Below are positions 23,740 to 25,887 of a DNA stretch of 25,887 nt, one piece after another. Positions within the stretch are counted from its first letter, which is position 1. Each line of letters begins with the position of its first letter. This stretch comes from Paracoccaceae bacterium. GTDB lineage: Bacteria > Pseudomonadota > Alphaproteobacteria > Rhodobacterales > Rhodobacteraceae. The stretch spans positions 1 through 25,887 of the forward strand of contig WFPZ01000002.1 of assembly GCA_015487335.1 (NCBI GenBank), given 5' to 3'. The notes beneath the pieces are model-generated. The model had not been told where the DNA came from and searched no databases. It was given only the letters and a program-made list of their open reading frames with translations. Position numbers and translations under genes: made by a program.

Positions 23740-23773
23740 CTTCATCTTGCCGAAAATACTCCCGCCGGAGGCG
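23740..23773 (-). repeat. Intergenic repeat copy C, inverted relative to copy B
   Basis: On the minus strand, GGAGTATTTTC then GGCAAGATGAAG repeats copy B exactly over 23 nt, preceded by a small hairpin (CGCC 23763-23766, GGCG 23770-23773). Copies B and C face each other across 153 nt, so the transcript could fold into a long stem-loop between the acyl-CoA dehydrogenase and GST genes. Confidence 0.7.
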
Positions 23774-23813
23774 TCCCGCCCCATCGGCACGTGCCAGGTT
23801 CAAGGTCTTCTCC

Positions 23814-24953
23814 TTACAGCGATCTTGCGATCAGCTCCTTCATGATCTCGTTGGTGCCGCCATAGATGCGCTGAACGCGGGCATCCGCCCACATTTCCGC
23901 CACGTCGTATTCGGCCATGTAGCCGTAGCCGCCATGCAGCTGCACGCATTCGTCCAGCACCTCGCCCTGGGTGTCGGTCAGCCAGTACTTGGCCATGGCC
24001 GCCTTTTCCACGGAAAGCCCCCCTTCCAGGTGCTCGGCGATGCACTCGTCGAGGAAGGCGCGGGCGACGGCGGCTTTCGTCTTGCACTCGGCCAGCTTGA
24101 AACGGGTGTTCTGGAACTGGAGGATCGGCCCGCCGAAGGCCTGACGTTCCTTGCAATAGGCAATGGTGCGCTCCAGGGCACCCTCCATCGCCCCGACCGC
24201 GCCGCAGCCGATGATCAGCCGCTCCTGAGGCAGCTGCTGCATCATCTGGACAAAGCCCTGGCCCTCGACGCCGCCCAGAAGGTTCTCGGGCGGGATTTCC
24301 ACGTTGTCGAAGAACAGCTCCGAGGTATCGGCCGCGTGGCAGCCGATCTTTTCGAGGTTGCGGCCGCGGGTGAAACCCTCGGCGCCCTCGGTTTCCACCA
24401 CCATCAGCGAGATGCCCTTCGCGCCCTCCGTCGGGTCGGTCTTGGCGGCGACGATGATCAGGTTGGCGTGCTGGCCGTTGGTGATGAAGGTCTTCTGGCC
24501 GCTCAGGCGGTAGGAGTTGCCCTCGCGCAAGGCGCGGGTCTTCAGGGCCTGCAGGTCGGAGCCGCCGGAGGGCTCTGTCATGGCCAGGGCGCCGATCAGC
24601 TCGCCGGTGACCATCTTCGGCAGCCAGCGCCTCTTCTGCTCTTCGGTGCCATAGGCGAGGATGTAATGGGCCACGATGCCCGAGTGGATGCCATGGCCCC
24701 AGCTGGCCAGGTTGGCGCGGGTGGCCTCCATCAGGATCACCGCCTCGTGGCCGAAATCGCCCCCCGCGCCGCCGTATTCCTCGGGGATCGAGGGGCACAG
24801 CAGACCCAGCTTGCCGGCCTGGGCCCAGGTTTCGATATCCATCTGGCCCTGCTTGCGCCAGCGCTCGAAATGCGGGCGCCATTCCTCGTTGATGAACTTC
24901 GCCGTCATCTCCGCGAGCATCCGGTGCTCGTCGGTCATCCACCTGCTTTGCAT
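23814..24953 (-). CDS. Acyl-CoA dehydrogenase (379 aa)
   Basis: FAD-dependent alpha,beta-dehydrogenation of acyl-CoA, the first step of beta-oxidation. The 379-residue length is that of the standard tetrameric family. FAD and substrate signatures include ALAMTEPSGGSDLQALKTRA (about 122-141), FITNGQHANLIIV, QAFGGPILQFQNTRFKLA and QLHGGYGYMAEY. The C-terminal motif is RIYGGTNEIMKELI: Gly365 replaces the glutamate that is catalytic in medium- and short-chain enzymes. Glu244 in QLPQERLII sits where long-chain and isovaleryl-CoA dehydrogenases carry their base, so a long- or branched-chain substrate is plausible. The ATG at 24953 follows a G-rich run (GAGGGGGGAAG); an ATG at 24938 is an alternative. 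It is 15 nt after the small 70-residue gene and in the same transcript. Confidence 0.93.
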   Translation of the reverse strand: MQSRWMTDEHRMLAEMTAKFINEEWRPHFERWRKQGQMDIETWAQAGKLGLLCPSIPEEYGGAGGDFGHEAVILMEATRANLASWGHGIHSGIVAHYILAYGTEEQKRRWLPKMVTGELIGALAMTEPSGGSDLQALKTRALREGNSYRLSGQKTFITNGQHANLIIVAAKTDPTEGAKGISLMVVETEGAEGFTRGRNLEKIGCHAADTSELFFDNVEIPPENLLGGVEGQGFVQMMQQLPQERLIIGCGAVGAMEGALERTIAYCKERQAFGGPILQFQNTRFKLAECKTKAAVARAFLDECIAEHLEGGLSVEKAAMAKYWLTDTQGEVLDECVQLHGGYGYMAEYDVAEMWADARVQRIYGGTNEIMKELIARSL

Positions 24954-24968
24954 CTTCCCCCCTCAGGC

Positions 24969-25181
24969 TCAGCGCTTGCGCGCCTCCAGTTCCGAATTGA
25001 ACAGCCGCAGCCGGTGCGCGAGGTTGTCGTGGTCGATCACGCTGGAAAAATTCTCGAACAGGAAAGAGAGCGCCTCGCCCTCGTCCAGCCCCGCCTCGCG
25101 GGCGAAGGCGCGCAGGCGCCGGTAGCCGTCTTCCGTCATCGCGACGGGAAATCGGCGGGTCAGGCGGAAGCGTTTGGGCAT
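24969..25181 (-). CDS. Small conserved-looking protein, ribbon-helix-helix-like
   Basis: A 70-residue basic protein with no name I can assign. RRFPVAMTEDGYRRLRAFAREAGLDEGEALSFLFENFSSVID has the pattern of a ribbon-helix-helix unit: a short strand, then a helix with spaced Leu/Phe/Ala, a Gly turn, and a second helix. It might bind DNA as a dimer; it may equally be a small partner of an acyl-CoA dehydrogenase. AGGAG lies 9 nt upstream of its ATG at 25181. It starts 28 nt after one acyl-CoA dehydrogenase gene and ends 15 nt before the next, so it is clearly in the same operon. Placement, ribosome binding site and codon composition make it a real gene; the function is unknown. Confidence 0.7.
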   Translation of the reverse strand: MPKRFRLTRRFPVAMTEDGYRRLRAFAREAGLDEGEALSFLFENFSSVIDHDNLAHRLRLFNSELEARKR

Positions 25182-25209
25182 CTCTCTCTCCTGTCGTTCA
25201 GGCCTTGTC

Positions 25210-25887
25210 TCAGAACGCTTCCGCGTCCAGCGCCATCACCGGATCCGCACCGCTTTCGATGCGCCGAAGGTGCAGCGCCGTGGCCGGCAGGTGACGGGCC
25301 ATGTAGTAGCGCCCGGTGGCCAGCTTGGCCTCGTAGAAGGCCGCATCGCCGGTGCCGGCATCGAGGGCGGCCAGGGCCTCGCGGGCCATGCGCGCCCACA
25401 TCAGCCCCAGGCAGGTGTGGCCGAACAGGTGCATGAAGTCATACGAGCCCGCCAGCGCCGCCTCTGGGTTCTTCATCCCGTGCTGCATGAAGTACATGCC
25501 GGCGGCCTGCAGATCCTTGGACGCGGCCTTCAGCGGATCGAGGAAATCGGCCTTCAGCGCCTCGTTACCCTCGTTTTCCCTGATGAAGCCCTTGACCATC
25601 TCGAAGAAGGCCAGCACGTGCTTGCCGCCCTGCTGGCCCAGCTTGCGGCCCACCAGATCGAGCGCCTGGATGCCGTTGGCCCCTTCGTAGATCATGGTGA
25701 TGCGGGAATCGCGGACGAACTGGCTCATGCCCTGTTCCTCGATGTAGCCGTGCCCGCCAAACACCTGCTGGGCCTGCACCGTGGCCTCGAAACCCTTGTC
25801 GGTGAGGAAGCCCTTGATCACCGGGGTCATCAGCGAGATCAGCCCCTCGGCATCGGCATCGCCCGCGCGCCGGGCCCTGTCGATCAG
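25210..25887 (-). CDS. Acyl-CoA dehydrogenase with C-terminal extension, C-terminal part (cut by right edge)
   Basis: Only the last 225 residues are inside the window; the frame is open through the right edge. LISLMTPVIKGFLTDKGFEATVQAQQVFGGHGYIEEQGMSQFVRDSRITMIYEGANGIQALDLVGRKL is characteristic of the roughly 590-residue acyl-CoA dehydrogenase family with an extra C-terminal domain. That family includes DmdC (3-methylmercaptopropionyl-CoA dehydrogenase) and several fatty-acid paralogues. The catalytic glutamate is in IYEGANG, as in medium- and short-chain enzymes, unlike the neighbouring 379-residue dehydrogenase. The C-terminal domain (GKHVLAFFEMVKGFIREN...FMHLFGHTCLGLMWARMAREA...KLATGRYYMARHLPATALHLRRIESG) is helical. 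It is the most upstream visible gene of the minus-strand beta-oxidation run; the substrate is undetermined. Confidence 0.9.
   Translation of the reverse strand: MIDRARRAGDADAEGLISLMTPVIKGFLTDKGFEATVQAQQVFGGHGYIEEQGMSQFVRDSRITMIYEGANGIQALDLVGRKLGQQGGKHVLAFFEMVKGFIRENEGNEALKADFLDPLKAASKDLQAAGMYFMQHGMKNPEAALAGSYDFMHLFGHTCLGLMWARMAREALAALDAGTGDAAFYEAKLATGRYYMARHLPATALHLRRIESGADPVMALDAEAF

Noticed and set aside
23507..23803. A 98-codon minus-strand frame across the repeat pair
   Set aside because: It is made largely of the two repeat copies (REYFRQDE and SSCRKYS are the repeat read in frame), overlaps the GST start, and has no family resemblance.
22821..25436. An 871-codon open frame on the plus strand
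   Set aside because: It lies antisense to GST, acyl-CoA dehydrogenase and the small gene and shows no domain; it is a high-GC shadow.

Overview
The window is about 65% GC with alphaproteobacterial gene content. The order Rhodobacterales (roseobacter or Paracoccaceae type) is the best guess. The grounds are a YcjX/YcjF pair, a two-subunit NAD-dependent formate dehydrogenase, a cdd-deoA-deoB-upp salvage operon, a beta-oxidation cluster containing an acyl-CoA dehydrogenase with a long C-terminal extension, and a short GC-hairpin repeat in the intergenic gaps. No rRNA, tRNA, CRISPR array, integrase or transposase was seen. The window is chromosomal housekeeping and catabolic sequence, with genes packed tightly on both strands.

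Layout. Positions 1-1128 (minus) hold the N-terminal 376 codons of isoleucyl-tRNA synthetase, cut by the left edge. A group III truncated hemoglobin follows on the plus strand (1376-1795). Next, on the minus strand, come the inner-membrane protein YcjF and the P-loop protein YcjX, divergent from truA (tRNA pseudouridine synthase). Positions 5271-9736 (minus) carry the formate dehydrogenase: a fused NuoE/NuoF-like beta subunit, then the molybdopterin alpha subunit, with a 4-nt overlap. Positions 9966-14451 (plus) carry an endonuclease/exonuclease/phosphatase-fold protein and then cdd, deoA, deoB and upp. These last four take deoxynucleosides and cytidine to free bases and ribose-5-phosphate, and return uracil to UMP. 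A secreted SPOR-domain protein follows.

On the minus strand from 15321 lie a membrane-anchored protein that looks like an M48 peptidase without its zinc motif, and an AMP-forming acyl-CoA synthetase. A small sulfotransferase runs divergently from the synthetase. From 18954 to the right edge everything is on the minus strand and mostly belongs to fatty-acid beta-oxidation. In transcription order these are an acyl-CoA dehydrogenase with C-terminal extension (cut by the right edge), a 70-residue small protein, a second acyl-CoA dehydrogenase, a 303-nt gap with two inverted copies of the repeat, a glutathione S-transferase-like protein, thiolase, a cupin, and a FadB/FadJ-type bifunctional protein. 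Start and stop codons of thiolase, cupin and FadB overlap, which suggests translational coupling.

No clearly new multi-gene system is visible. The points most worth checking are the abrupt GC drop inside ileS, the peptidase-like protein without HExxH, the cupin embedded between fadA and fadB, the small ribbon-helix-helix-like protein between two acyl-CoA dehydrogenases, and the four-copy intergenic repeat.
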